Source: Limnomonas spitsbergensis (lineage: Eukaryota > Chlorophyta > Chlorophyceae > Chlamydomonadales). Taken from it: DNA of 64,000 nucleotides. Within the stretch, counting starts at the first letter, position 1. Every line of letters begins with the position of its first letter. The notes under the pieces are model-generated. The model did no database searches. It saw nothing but the letters and a program-made list of their open reading frames with translations, and was not told where the DNA came from. The position numbers and the translations under genes were made by a program. Below, piece by piece: positions 33,301 to 45,139 of the stretch. The stretch is from assembly GCA_037349105.1 (NCBI GenBank), contig JAYJMM010000117.1, forward strand, positions 2,480,001 to 2,544,000. The letters are read 5' to 3'.

Positions 33301-36300
33301 TGGGCCATCACCTGACCGCCCCCCCTCCAGTTTATGCGGGACAACATAATCCCTTGATGGGCCATCACCTGACCGCCCCCCCTCCAGTTTATGCGGGACA
33401 ACATAATCCCTTGATGGGCCATCACCTGACCGCCCCCCCTCCAGTTTATGCGGGACAACATAATCCCTTGATGAGCCATCACCTGACCGCCCCCCCTCCA
33501 GTTTATGCGGGACAACATAATCCCTTGATGGGCCATCACCTGACCGCCCCCCCTCCAGTTTATGCGGGACAACATAATCCCTTGATGAGCCATCACCTGA
33601 CCGCCTCCCCTCCAGTTTATGCGGGACAACATAATCCCTTGATGGGCCATCACCTGACCGCCCCCCCTCAAACCTCTGCCCCACCCTCCAATATTCACAA
33701 AACCCAACTCAGTCCCAAAACTACTCTACCAGTCTACCCCCCTCCCTTCTGCAGAGCCCAGGAATATGGTAGCACGATACTGCACAAAACTGCGCAATAC
33801 GGCACAGGATTAGCCGGATTGTACTACCAACGTAGCAAAATACGGCACGATATGGTGCAAGTACAGCCTCATCAGGAAGGCTAATCTTCGAATACGAGAC
33901 TTTACTGCCCTCTGCAGTACCAGCCCTCTGCAGTACCAGCCCTCTGCAGTACCAGCCCTCTGCAGTACCAGCCCTCTGCAGTACCAGCCCTCTGCAGTAC
34001 CAGCCCACTTCAGTACCAGCCCTCTGCAGTACCAGCCCTCTGCAGTACCAGCCCTCCGCAGTACCAGCCCTCTGCAGTACCAGCCCTCTGCAGTACCAGC
34101 CCACTTCAGTACCAGCCCTCTGCAGTACCAGCCCTCTGCAGTACCAGCCCTCTGCAGTACCAGCCCTCTGCAGTACCAGCCCTCTGCAGTACCAGCCCTC
34201 TGCAGTACCAGCCCTCTGCACTAACAGCCCTATGCAGTACCAGCCCACTTCAGTACCAGCCCTCTGCACTAACAGCCCTCTGCAGTACCAGCCCTCTGCA
34301 CTAACTGCCCTCTGCAGCACCAGCCCTATGCAGTACCAGCCCTATGCAGTACCAGCCCTCTGCACTAACAGCCCTCTGCAGCACCAGCCCTATGCAGTAC
34401 CAGCCCTATGCAGTACCAGCCCAATGCAGTACCCGCACTCTGCAGTACCAGCCCTCTGCACTAACAGCCCTCTGCAGTACCAGCCCTCTGCAGTACCAGC
34501 CCTCTGCAGTACCAGCCCTCTGCAGTACCAGCCCTCTGCAGTACCAGCCCTCTGCAGTACCAGCCCTCTGCAATACCGGCCCTCCGCAGTACCAGCCCTC
34601 TGCAGTACCAGCCCTCTGCAATACCGGCCCTCTGCAGTTCCAGCCCTCTGCAGTACCAGCCCTCTGCAGTACCAGCCCTTTGCAGTACAAGCCAGGTTAC
34701 AGGCGACTAAGCTTCACAGCTCTTAACCCATATTCCGGAACCAGGCGCGCGTCAATTCATATCATACTTAAATACCGATTGAGGTGTAGCGTAGAGGAGA
34801 AAGGCTGGGGAGCAGAGAGTTTGGGAGGGGAGGGATTGTAGTTCTTCTTCTTCTTCTGCTTCTGCTTCTTCTTGTTCTCCATCTTCTTCTTTCTTTCCTC
34901 TTAATTAAAGGGGCAGACTGCCCGGGGGCCAAGCCCACCGCACCTTCTGATGCCCGCTTGCGCCACTCTGCATCGCGCTCGTGTTCCTTCTTCAAAACCC
35001 GCTCCGACTCGCGCTGCCGAGCGGCCGCTGCTGCAGTCGCCGCGGCTTCCGCTTCTCGGCTCCGCAGACCGCCGAAGGACACTGCAGGCAGACAGGTGCG
35101 GTGAACCATTCACCGGAGGAGAAGCTGGAGACAACGGGGTATACTGCAGGTAGCCATCCAACAGTGAGAGGAACCCTTCCCTAGAGGACAAGCTGCAGGT
35201 AGCCATCCAACAGTGAGAGGAACACTTCACTAGAGGACAAGCTGCAGGTAGCCATCCAACAGTGAGAGGAACCCTTCACTAGAGGACAAGCTGCAGGTAG
35301 CCATCCAACAGTGAGAGGAACACTTCACTAGAGGACAAGCTGCAGGTAGCCATCCAACAGTGAGAGGAACCCTTCACTAGAGGACAAGCTGCAGGTAGCC
35401 ATCCAACAGTGAGAGGAACCCTTCACTAGAGGACAAGCTGCAGGTAGCCATCCAACAGTGAGAGGAACACTTCACTAGAGGACAAGCTGCAGGTAGCCAT
35501 CCAACAGTGAGAGGAACACTTCACTAGAGGACAAGCTGCAGGTAGCCATCCAACAGTGAGAGGAACACTTCACTAGAGGACAAGCTGCAGGTAGCCATCC
35601 AACAGTGAGAGGAACACTTCACTAGAGGACAAGCTGCAGGTAGCCCTCTAACGAGTGAGAGGAACACTTCACCGGAGGACAAACTGAAGACAATGGACTT
35701 TACTGCAGGTAGCCATCCAACGAGGGAGAGGAACATTCATGAGAGGAAACAATACCGGTATATGGAATAGGGGAGAAATAGAGCTTGTACATACAACCAG
35801 GTTGAGACAGCAATCAGTGCCCATGCTGTAGAATCCGCCCGAAATAGTCGCAACCCATGGGAGCTTAGCCTCCGCCCAGAATGAGTGGGTCTTATTTAAA
35901 AGCAAAAGAGCATGCATTGACATAGAGTGGCCGGAACATACGGGAAAGCATGAGCACGCCACTAAAGGCCCCTTCTTGATTACGTTTTTGATGACACTGC
36001 ACAAATAGAACCCCGGTCCCTGCCTCTTCATGGCATCGGCTGCCACTCTGATTGGCCCTTCTCAGCACTGCTTATTTAGGGTGCTTCAGGTACAGTGAAA
36101 GGAACAATGTGACCAGCGGCCGGGGGGCCTGGTGCAGCATATGAGCAAACCCTGCTGCTAGGTCAGTGGTGTGCTGTTCAAGGTTTGGTGCGCATCAGCA
36201 TAGCTGTGGGTTATCAGGGGCCTGCCCAGTTTAGTATAATGTATGGCGTGCACTGGTGTTCACACTGCTCAGCTCAGTCCAGCCAGCCCCCCCAGGCAGT

Positions 36301-39300
36301 CAAGCCCATGACACCGTAAAATGTCAAAAACATGGTCCCGATACCAGAAACGTAGATTTGGATAGCCCACCCTCATATGCTCGAGTCCATTCTATATTTG
36401 TATGCTGCCCTCAGGTCAAAACAAAAAAACTCTTGATTCCCGACAGAGAATTGGCGTTTTCGATCGATAATTGGTCGTAATAATATTAATAATTCGATAC
36501 CTGGTATTTATGCATCCGTCACCCTTAAGGCCAATTTTGTTCGTGAGGGTGGGCAAAGCACATGAAAAGGTAATGTGCCGTTTGTAAATCTGCAATTAAT
36601 TCCCTATGTTGACCACTGACCAGCCAGCCCACCCATCAGCCCACCCAGACAGCCCACCCATACAGCCCACCCAGACAGCCCACCCAGCCAGCTCATCCAA
36701 CAGCCCACCCATCAGCCCACCCAGACAGCCCACCCAGCAGCCCACCCAGCAGCCCACCCAGACAGCCCACCCAGCAGCCCATCCAGCCAGCCCACACATC
36801 AGCCCACCCAGACAGCCCACCCAGCCAGCCCACACATCAGCCCACCCAGACAGCCCACCCAGCAGCCCACCAGACGCCGCCCGCCGCCTAGACTGCATCT
36901 CGCGCCACAGCCGGTTAGCCCACTCGTCATCCGTCTCCAACACAGGAGCAGCGCCACCGGGCATGCCACTGGGCACCCCTCCAACATAGCTGTCCTCGCT
37001 GACCTCCCTGATCAAAACACAACGGGTCGGCAAGGGGGTGTTGTACAGAGGTTCACTTCCGTAGATTTGCTTTGCCTTTTCCGGAATTAACATTGATTGG
37101 GGTTGAGGGATCCATGAATTGACTAATTATCCATTGTCAACGCCAGTTTTTAGTCTGGAATTTAGAGTTGTTGTCGACAGTTTGCCATGAGGGCAGCTTT
37201 AAAACAAATCATTTTTTGATGCCTGAGGCAAGGCAAATCAAATATACGGTAGGTGTTGTACAGGATTGACTGATGTGACCAGCTCAACGAGCACCAAGAT
37301 GCTGCGCGGCCGGGCATGCCTCCATCATCACTGTCCCCACATCCCTCATGCTGAACAACTGAAAAACGTGACAGGTCAGCAGGGAGAGATATTTACGGGA
37401 TATTATACCGTTGCAGATATTTACAGACATTTCCGGTCCAAACGACGTTGACTTGAGGCCTCCTTAGTCACTTGCCCTCGCCACCTCCCTTTTTTCCTGC
37501 ACCCACCCTGCTCCCACCCCCCTCCCCCCTCCCTGCACCCCCCCAGCCCCCTGCCCTCACCCCCCCCTCCCCCCTCCCTGCACCCCCCCTGCACCCTGCC
37601 CTTCCACCCTCCTCCCCCCTCCCTGCACCCCACCTGCCCCAATCTTCATCTCCTCCGCTATCCTCTTCGCGCAGCTTCATCCGCCACTCGTCATCCTCAC
37701 GTCCGCGGCCGCCCCACCCTGCCTTGGCTCCTGACGTGCTCCCTTCTCCCAGCTGGGCCTCATGTCCCCCCTCTATCGTATAAATTGACGAAGCGCCCGC
37801 TTCATCCAGTCGGCCTGCGTTAATACAGCAGCGTGATTCGTATTCCCAGAGGTCTTCCGAAGCTGTTCATTAAAGCTGCTCCAGAGCCTTTCCCAGACGT
37901 TTTCTTAGAGACGTTCCCAGCCTTTCGCCATTGGTTCTCCATGGGCCACCCTCACCACTGCTCCCAACCCAACGCTCAATAATACAACAAATGAAATCAA
38001 TACAACCAATGCATGTGCCTCATTTCGTTCGCACCTGCCAGGCGGGCCATGGCCAGATCGGCTACGGCTCCAATCGATAGCCCTGCCTTGTTGACGAGCG
38101 TATCAATATCTGGGGGGTGCTTACTCTACATTAAGGGAGGGGGGAGGCAGGTGCATACATCAGGGAACCTGTACATCAGGGAAAGTGTATACCAAGGAAA
38201 GTGTACATCAGGGGAAATGTATATCAGGGGGTTTACACTTTGCATACGGGGGAGGAAGCAGGTGCAGCGGTCAGGTTTTTGCTTAGTCTGCAAGAAGGAG
38301 AGGGGGCTGAGCATCAATCAGGTTCAGGGCATGTCAGGTTTGTTTTCTTTGTGCATCGGAGAAGGGAAGTAGGTGCATTCATCAGGTTTGTTTTCTCGGG
38401 GCATCAGAAAGGGGAAGCAGGTGCACAAATCAGGTTTGTCTACTCTGCATAAAATGATGGAGAGCACCAGGCAAGCAGAAGGCCTCGTCACATTTCGGCA
38501 GAGCATGTGTGCAAATACAGATTTCCTTGACGTGCACATTGGGGGTGGGGGGTGCAGAAATTGAGATCCAAAGTTGCTGCAGGCATGCGTAAACCACGCT
38601 TGGGGTTCCGGCCCTGCTCTCGGGTTCCTGTCTTCCAGAGTATCGCAGCGGCCTCCATCTGCAGACCTCCTTTTCCCGACTCACGACTGACAGCAAGAGG
38701 AAAGGATGCCGCCTTGCTCCGCTCACGTACAAATGCAAGACATAATTAAATGTGGGTCCCAAGACGGTATAGGGCGCTTTTGTTTTCTTTAGCCTCAAAA
38801 CAGTTAAGGTGTTCCTCCGCGTAGTGAGGAGACCTCGCCGCCTTGTTCCACTCACGCACCGATGCAAGACGGAAGAAAGCCCAAGATCTGTAAGCACAGC
38901 ATCCACATACGGGCATACCCCTCTCTTCTACAAGGCTCGACACAGGCTGGTTTCTAACCAAGACAAGTACCCTCCCCACCCTCCCCGACTTTTGAGCACG
39001 CAGCGATTATTGACATGTATTATCGTGGCCAATATAGAGCCAACAAAACCTTGAAGTTTTGGGGTAGGGACCCCGTGGGGGTGGTTGGAGTCCCCTTCCC
39101 TACCCTCTCCTGGTCCTGACATGGGCAGGCTTCCCTTATTCCATAGGGCTTCAAAAAAGAGAAGGAGGACGGGAGCATGGTGCAGGTTTTCCCTTTCCTG
39201 AAACAGGGACGGTGGGCAGTGCCCCCCCACCCCCCACTCCCCTGCAGCCTTTGTCGGCTAATAAGCCGGGTGCAAGTTCCGTCCTTCCCTTTTCACCTAC

Positions 39301-42300
39301 AAGAGAGCTGGTTGACAGCAGCATACGGTGACCTGGTATGCCCGCGACATGAGCTGCGCAGTGGGTTAAAACCAATTGTTTTGAAATTTGAACTCCCCCC
39401 AGAAACGAAAAAATATAAAATTTAAATGATCAGAAATCAGAAATCTTCCGCTTTTATTTTAAATTTGAGAAATAGAAACGCATCCCCCCCCCACACACCT
39501 GTAGCAATGTGGACAACAGCACGAGGTGCCCGTGCAGGCCTGCGACATGAGCCGCGGTATTGCCGCTTCGGTCCGCCAGGCGGGCATCAGCTCCGTGCCT
39601 GATGCAACGCAGGGGCAGAGCAAGGGGGGGTCAAGAGGATGGACACAAAACAGTCGAGAGGAAACTGTTGGTTGGACGCAGCAGCACCATGCCTTTGTGA
39701 ACGTAGAGGCGACAGATACACACACAAAGGGGGATGTTTATCTCTCTGCCCCCACTACCCACCCACCCAGTTCTTGTGAGGGGGGGCAGGGGGTAAATAT
39801 CTGGCCCTTTCCAAGGGTCATTGTTCGGATGCATCAGCACCATGCATCGCATGATGAGCAATCTAGAGGGGGGGGTCAGGAGGTTGAACCCAGACGTTCT
39901 CAAAAAACTGTTTGTTGGACGCATTGACACCCTGCTTCATGCAGGGGCGCCTCAATAGGGGGGTCAGAAAACTGGTAAGGGGATAAGAAGGACGGGGAGA
40001 TGGGCAGAAGCAAACAAAAGAGGCCCTAGCCCTTTCGAAAATGTCGTTTTGAGTCGATCGTAGACCAGATATTATTAGTGAGCGGTATACCACTATCAGC
40101 TACAGTTCAGCTACACAAGCCCCTGGTGCGGCCAGCCCTGCTGCTTTAGCCGCCGGCCGGAGGCCGGTCCAGGTTTGGTGGGAATCAGCCCAGGCCCCAG
40201 GGGTGGCTGCGGGGCGGCCCAGCAAAGGTGGTCCGGTACCCACTAAAACAAACTGTCATAGACGCAATGTAACAAAACGGATTAAGGAGACGGGCCATCG
40301 GAGGAGTTCGACCATGGTTGAATCCGAGTTCAGCCAGAGGGCATGAAAGCCTTGTAGGCATGAGTAAATGGGCAAAATCCCAGAACGCAAGTATGATGAG
40401 AGATAGGAGGAGGGGGGGATCAAGACGCTGGAGGGCTGAGCATCAGAGGCAGAATGTTCAGAGGCAGGGAGTTAGAGGCAGGGTATTCAGAGGCAGGGAG
40501 TGGTCCCAAACCTCCCTAAAACCTCCCTATGGTATCCTGCTATACCCTCGGTGCTTCTTTTTCGACTGCAAGTCCAACTTGTGTGGGCCGCCCAACGGCC
40601 GCCAAAGACCCAATTAGGACAAAACCTGGACCGCCCTACAACTGGTGGCCAAAGCAGCAAGGCTGGCCACAAATGGGTCCTCCGAGCAGCGGCCGGAGTA
40701 GCGGAGTGTAGCTGACATATGGCTGAGTCACGAAAAGATAAACACTGTGACCCTGATGTGTCCTGGATTGCCTCGCTTTAGAGAATCATCGGGATGGCTC
40801 AGGTGCCCTGAGGAGTCACCTGAGGAGCTCTTCTGCCACCTCGCTATGTCCGCACAACGCAGCCTGTTCGGAGAAGGTGGGGGCGGGGCACGGAAGTGTG
40901 GGGAGCAAATATGTGTGGAGCAAAGATGGAATGCGGACTAGGAGTGTGGGCGAGCAGTGTGGAGAGGCAGTGTGGACAGGCAGCGTGGGCAGGCAGAGTG
41001 GACAGGAGTCTTGGATAGGCGAGGTGAATACATGTGGAGGGGCGGCAGGGGGAAGACACATTCAAGTTGTGTTTGAACACAAACAGAGGGTTACTTTCAT
41101 GATGATGGCAGTGACATGGCTCTGCTCATGACAGTTGGATTTGACAGTTAAAACCAGGTTGAAAATGCAGACAGACTGACAGACACAGGTTCGATGTCAT
41201 GATTTTCATGCATAGATAATGATAATGGGTACACATGGCATCATCATGTCAATAACGTTCAAATCAGAACAAATGCAGTGTAAGATGTGGCTGTGATTGA
41301 CAGCTGGATACATGCATAGTGCGGCATGAGACATGTCTGTGGCATGGCTATGATATGGCTGTGATATGGCTGTGATATGGCTGTGATATGGCTGTGATAT
41401 GGCTGTGATATGTCTGTGATATGGCTGTGATATGGCTGTGATATGGCTGTGATATGTCTGTGATATGGCTGTGATATGGCTGTGATATGGCTGTGATATG
41501 GCTGTGATATGGCTGTGATGTGGCTGTGATATGGCTGTGATATGGCTGTGATATGGCTGTGATATGGCTGTGATATGGCTGTGATATGGCTGTGATGTGG
41601 CTGTGATATGGCTGTGATATGGCTGTGATATGGCTGTGATATGGCTGTGATATGGCTGTGATATGGCTGTGATATGGCTGTGATATGGCTGTGATATGGC
41701 TGTGATATGGCTGTGATATGGCTGTGATATGGCTATAATATGGCTGTGATGTGGCTGTGATATGGCTGTGATGTGGCTGTGATATGGCTGTGACGTGGCT
41801 GTGATATGGCTGTGATATGGCTGTGATATGGCTGTGATATGGCTGTAATGTGGCTGTGATATGGCTGTGATGTGGCTGTGATATGGCTGTGATATGGCTG
41901 TGATGTGGCTGTGATATGGCTGTGATATGGCTGTGATATGGCTGTGATATGGCTGTGATGTGGCTGTGATATGGCTGTGATATGGCTGTGATATGGCTGT
42001 GATATGGCTGTGATATGGCTGTGATATGGCTGTGATATGGCTGTGATATGGCTGTGATATGGCTGTGATATGGCTGTGATGTGGCTGTGATATGGCTGTG
42101 ATATGGCTGTGATGTGGCTGTGATATGGCTGTGATGTGGCTGTGATATGGCTGTGATATGGCTGTGATATGGCTGTGATATGGCTGTGATATGGCTGTGA
42201 TATGGCTGTGATATGGCTGTGATATGGCTGTGATATGGCTGTGATATGGCTGTGATGTGGCTGTGATATGGCTGTGATATGGCTGTGATATGGCTGTGAT

Positions 42301-44075
42301 GTGGCTGTGATATGGCTGTGATGTGGCTGTGATATGGCTGTGATATGGCTGTGATATGGCTGTGATATGGCTGTGATGTGGCTGTGATATGGCTGTGATA
42401 TGGCTGTGATGTGGCTGTGATATGGCTGTGATGTGGCTGTGACATGGCTGTGATATGGCTGTGATATGGCTGTGATATGGCTGTGATATGGCTGTGATAT
42501 GGCTGTGATGTGGCTGTGATATGGCTGTGATATGGCTGTGATATGGCTGTGATGTGGCTGTGATATGGCTGTGATATGGCTGTGATATGGCTGTGATATG
42601 GCTGTGATATGGCTGTGATATGGCTGTGATATGGCTGTGATATGGCTGTGATATGGCTGTGATGTGGCTGTGATATGGCTGTGATATGGCTGTGATGTGG
42701 CTGTGATATGGCTGTGATGTGGCTGTGATATGGCTGTGATATGGCTGTGATATGGCTGTGATATGGCTGTGATATGGCTGTGATATGGCTGTGATGTGGC
42801 TGTGATATGCCTGTGATATGGCTGTGATATGGCTGTGATGTGGCTGTGATATGGCTGTGATATGGCTGTGATATGGCTGTGATGTGGCTGTGATATGGCT
42901 GTGATATGGCTGTGATATGGCTGTGATATGGCTGTGATACGGCTGTGATATGGCTGTGATGTGGCTGTGATATGGCTGTGATATGGCTGTGATATGGCTG
43001 TGATATGGCTGTGATGTGGCTGTGATATGGCTGTGATATGGCTGTGATATGGCTGTGATATGGCTGTGATATGGCTGTGATATGGCTGTGATATGGCTGT
43101 GATATGGCTGTGATATGGCTGTGATGTGGCTGTGATGTGGCTGTGATATGGCTGTGATATGGCTGTGATATGGCTGTGATATGGTTGTGACATGGCTGTG
43201 ATATGGCTGTGATATGGCTGTGATATGGCTGTGATATGGCTGTGATATGGCTGTGGCATGGCTGTGCTTGACAAGTAGATGAAGGCGAAGAGTGTAACAC
43301 TGTCACTTGGCCGTGCTTGGCGAACAGATACAGATGCATGGGGCCATGTCAGTACATGTCTGAACATGACATGGAATGAGGTGCAAAGTGCACAATAGCA
43401 TTCTTCAACATGGCTACACTTAGCTGATAGATACAAGGTGCATGATGTAATTCTCTTATATGGCCATGCTGTAGGCATAATTGAAGGAGCATGCTGGACT
43501 GGCAACACATGGCTGTGGCTTTCTTATGGATGAAGATGGCATCACATGTTTGTGCCTCACACAGGGATACCTGTACATGGTGTCATTCTGCTGCATGGCT
43601 TTATTTGACGAATGAATACAGATGCAAACTGCATAGCCTGAAACCCTTGCAGGGCTGTGCTTAATAAACACATGTACCAGTATTTGGTATCTTCATGCAG
43701 CGACATGGCTGCCCTCCACCAAAGGATCAAGATGCACGGTGCTAGCTGTTGGGTTCGCATGGCGTTCCGTGCACCGCATGCCCACTCCAAGCGTATCAAT
43801 GTGGTCTTCAAAGAGGCTGCGGTTGGGTCTGCCCTTGCGCTGCTAGACCCCCCCACCTGGTGCAGTAAGGTTTGCCCTTGGGCATTGGGTTTATTGACGG
43901 TGCCCGGGTCCGCACGACCGAGCAGGCGACGCAGGCGCTTGAGTTTATCGGGCCTATGAACTACGCAGTCAAGAATTCGCAGCTGCCTGGTGACTTCCTT
44001 TGATCCGCTGCTTTCGCTGTCGCTGCTGTTGGCAGCCTCTCGCTTACTTCGCTTCGCCTTCTTGTGTCGACCCAT
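30352..44075 (-). CDS. NFKBIL1: NFKBIL1-like protein (ankyrin repeats plus RWHPDKF domain), ten exons
   Basis: Exons 5' to 3' on the minus strand: 44075-43857, 40863-40820, 39598-39499, 38125-38035, 37730-37634, 37007-36871, 35081-34944, 31577-31435, 30997-30900, 30526-30352. All junctions are GT-AG and every phase fits, giving 1242 nt with no internal stop (413 residues; human NFKBIL1 has 381). Exon 1 starts MGRHKKAKRSKREA, a basic nuclear-type N-terminus, and begins ankyrin repeats that cross exons 1-4 (NAQGQTLLHQ, AALCGHSEVAEELLR, HGADARLADRSGNTAAHVAG, VNKAGLSIGAVADLA). Exons 5-7 are acidic/charged (GREDDEWRMKLREED, ETDDEWANRLWREMQ, ARQRESERVLKKEHERDAEW). Exon 8 has KTEEVPWPIPF, equivalent to the family's DVPWP. 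Exons 9-10 give KSRLRMEIMRWHPDKFEARF, the diagnostic C-terminal block. The same order is seen in animal and plant members, which are nuclear proteins linked to transcription and mRNA processing; the exact role is not settled. Least certain: acceptors of exons 4 and 5. Introns 1, 5, 6 and 7 contain satellite arrays. Confidence 0.87.
30600..30660. repeat. AT-rich run in intron 9 of the NFKBIL1-like gene
   Basis: TATATATTAAATATATATATA-type sequence, adjacent to a duplicated GAGGAGG-GGACGTCCCATTACTGG / GAGGAGGGTGCACGTCACATTCCTGG pair. No coding content. Confidence 0.5.
31341..31403 (-). pseudogene. Duplicated tail of NFKBIL1-like exon 8
   Basis: About 90 bp downstream of the real exon 8 tail on the minus strand, a second version encodes EDEPWPIAFMRPQLTPAKMR (compare EEVPWPIPFSRLQLTPAK). 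It sits between a GATTGCAG acceptor-like site and a GTTGGT donor-like site. Its frame does not fit exon 8 in phase 0, so it is probably an exon-end duplication that is spliced out. Confidence 0.55.
31560..31760. repeat. Diverged tandem pair around the exon 8 acceptor
   Basis: CTGCCACTTGCAATCGT-TTC-AGCCGGAGA near 31558 recurs as CTGCCTCTTGCGATCGTGGTCCAGCCGGAGA near 31678, each followed by GATCAAACGAA-GAAA / GATCAAACAAAGGAAA. It is an old duplication of about 120 bp that includes the exon 8 start; the second copy has lost the TAG acceptor. Confidence 0.55.
32873..33669. repeat. 57-bp satellite array in NFKBIL1-like intron 7
   Basis: Fourteen near-identical 57-bp units (CAGTTTATGCGGGACAACAT, AATCCCTTGATGGGCCATCA, then CCTGACCGCCCCCCCTC). 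Because 57 is a multiple of 3, frames stay open on both strands (plus-strand unit MGHHLTAPPPVYAGQHNPL, 19 residues). One unit near 33263 has lost one C, which breaks the frames, and GATGAGCC replaces GATGGGCC in three units. It lies wholly inside intron 7. Confidence 0.95.
33763..33875 (+). repeat. Dispersed GATACGGCACAGG repeat, second copy
   Basis: Shares the GGTAGCACGATAC-GCA, CAATACGGCACAGG-T-AGCCGG-TTGT and GGCACGATATGG blocks with 7955-8190. It lies between the 57-bp and 16-bp arrays within intron 7. Confidence 0.5.
33902..34690. repeat. 16-bp satellite CAGTACCAGCCCTCTG in NFKBIL1-like intron 7
   Basis: About forty-nine 16-bp units. Each junction forms CTGCAG. Variants (CACTAACAGCCC, CACTTCAGTACC, CAATACCGGCCC) recur in blocks, indicating multi-unit duplications. 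The Gln/Tyr/Ser/Pro/Leu open frames are by-products (three units make 16 codons). Confidence 0.95.
35133..35735. repeat. 49-bp satellite array in NFKBIL1-like intron 6
   Basis: Eleven to twelve units with landmark GAGGACAAGCTGCAGGTAGC, CATCCAACAGTGAGAGGAAC, then (A/C)CTTCACTA. The outer units are diverged. It lies 50 bp upstream (on the minus strand) of the acceptor of exon 7. Confidence 0.93.
36606..36868. repeat. 11-bp-like CAGCCCACCCA array at the start of NFKBIL1-like intron 6
   Basis: Irregular units of CAGCCCACCCA with interposed GACAG, TCAG and CAGC pieces. It starts directly at the exon 6 donor and runs to the intron interior. On the sense (minus) strand it is G/T-rich with regular GGGTGGGCTG, so it could form G-quadruplex structures in the transcript. 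Confidence 0.85.
40095..40245 (+). repeat. Dispersed CAGCTACA / GGCCGGAGGCC repeat, copy 2
   Basis: Same block order as 14400-14560: CAGCTACA, GGCCAGCCCTGCTGCTTTAG, CCGGCCGGAGGCC, CAGGTTTGGT, AATCAG, GGGGCGGCCC, AAAGGTGG. It lies in intron 2 of the NFKBIL1-like gene, 300 bp from an inverted copy. Confidence 0.55.
40540..40740 (-). repeat. Dispersed CAGCTACA / GGCCGGAGGCC repeat, inverted copy 3
   Basis: Reverse complement of the same family: on the minus strand TGACTCA, TATGTCAGCTACACTCCGCT, ACTCCGGCCGCTGCTCGGAGG, CCCATTTGTGGCCAGCC, GCTGCTTTGGCCACCAG, GGTCCAGGTTTTGTCC. Closest to the copy at 14400-14560. Confidence 0.6.
41338..43265. repeat. 11-bp satellite TATGGCTGTGA in NFKBIL1-like intron 1
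   Basis: About 175 units of 11 bp over 1.9 kb. The unit is almost invariant apart from one position that toggles between TATGG and TGTGG. The minus-strand open frames of 663 and 591 residues (SQPYHSHITAI repeated) exist only because 11 is not a multiple of 3 and the unit lacks stops in that direction. The array lies wholly within intron 1 (43856-40864). Confidence 0.96.
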
Positions 44076-44179
44076 GGTAGTGGAAAATCAGGATAGCCAT
44101 GCGACCAAACTATGAAGCTAATGGTACATTATTTTATAATGTGCAAAGTTGGATCAATCAAGGAGATCACGTCAGGCTA

Positions 44180-44640
44180 TGAAAACAATCTCGTTTCACA
44201 CCAGGTCTCGAACTAGGAAGGTCAGTGACTAACTGACAACTGAAAGGGAAGTCGGTAACGGTTACGAAAAACTGAAGCGACGCCCTTCGCAGCCTAGCCA
44301 GTAACCACCCTGCGAACTTGCCATCGAACGTAGGCTTTGAAGTCGACATGGAAATCTCCCGGCAAGATCCCCTGAAATGTCGTAAATAAATAGACTGACC
44401 TGGTGCCCATCTGAATACAGCCTCTTAATGAGTGGCATGGGGATATTGCGAGGTCGTTGGAGTTGCATTCCCTCAAAACCGATGATGGTGCCACGGGCGC
44501 GCCCGCGGGCGGGCGGTAAGCAACGAATCCGAAGATGCCGTCGTTCGGCAGCCGGCCGCGGCCTCCGTCAAGAGAAGTGACGACTGTATAATGTCTTCGG
44601 GGTATGATTTGCCCGGAAATTGGCATTTGCTAGCCAACAG
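44180..44640 (-). CDS. Possible exons of an unidentified minus-strand gene
   Basis: Upstream of the NFKBIL1-like start, minus-strand pieces have coding texture: GFEGMQLQRPRNIPMPLIK(R) with LYSDGHQ then a GTCAGT donor-like site, and after CGACATTTCAG the stretch GILPGDFHVDFKAYVRWQVR then GTGGTT. The gap between them is only 28 nt, too short for a normal intron, so one of the two is probably wrong. No family recognised. The region may instead be 5' untranslated or promoter sequence of the NFKBIL1-like gene. Confidence 0.22.
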
Positions 44641-45139
44641 GAAAGGAAAAACATACCAGCGTGTGTTCAGGACTGCAAGTTTGTCGCAAGTGTGTGGTAT
44701 TTTCCAAGGGGGGCGGAAAAATGAAACAAAAGTATAAAACCCACCATCCTTGCGAAAATCATGCACAAGCTGAATCCAGCGGCACCGTTCCGGTGAAATT
44801 TTTGAGTACTGAGACTGAGGCCCGCATGCCCAACTGCAATCCTGTGTCATATGGCTGATCAGCGGGCCCCCAGGCCTGCTCACACGATTTCATCTTCCAT
44901 GCTCCACCTCCCGCTACACCTGCGGCTCTCGTGCATGCTGCTGTTGCTGTGAACTTTTTGTGAAGTTTTTCAGTCCAGCGGTGCATCACATTTGATGCAT
45001 GGGACGTGTGCCCGTGAACCGGTACATGCACTAAATACGCTAGGACAGCGAGCGAAAGCCAGTGACCCCCCTGCCCCCTGGGCAAGCAACCAACACACAA
45101 CCACCGAGCAGTAGCGTGGGAATGAATCCCATAGTGCAG

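Noticed and set aside
32869..33884. 271-residue minus and 195-residue plus frames
   Set aside because: By-products of the 57-bp array; the unit is codon-length and open on both strands.
41348..43508. Minus-strand open frames of 663 and 591 residues
   Set aside because: They are translations of the 11-bp array (SQPYHSHITAI repeated) and lie inside intron 1 of the NFKBIL1-like gene.
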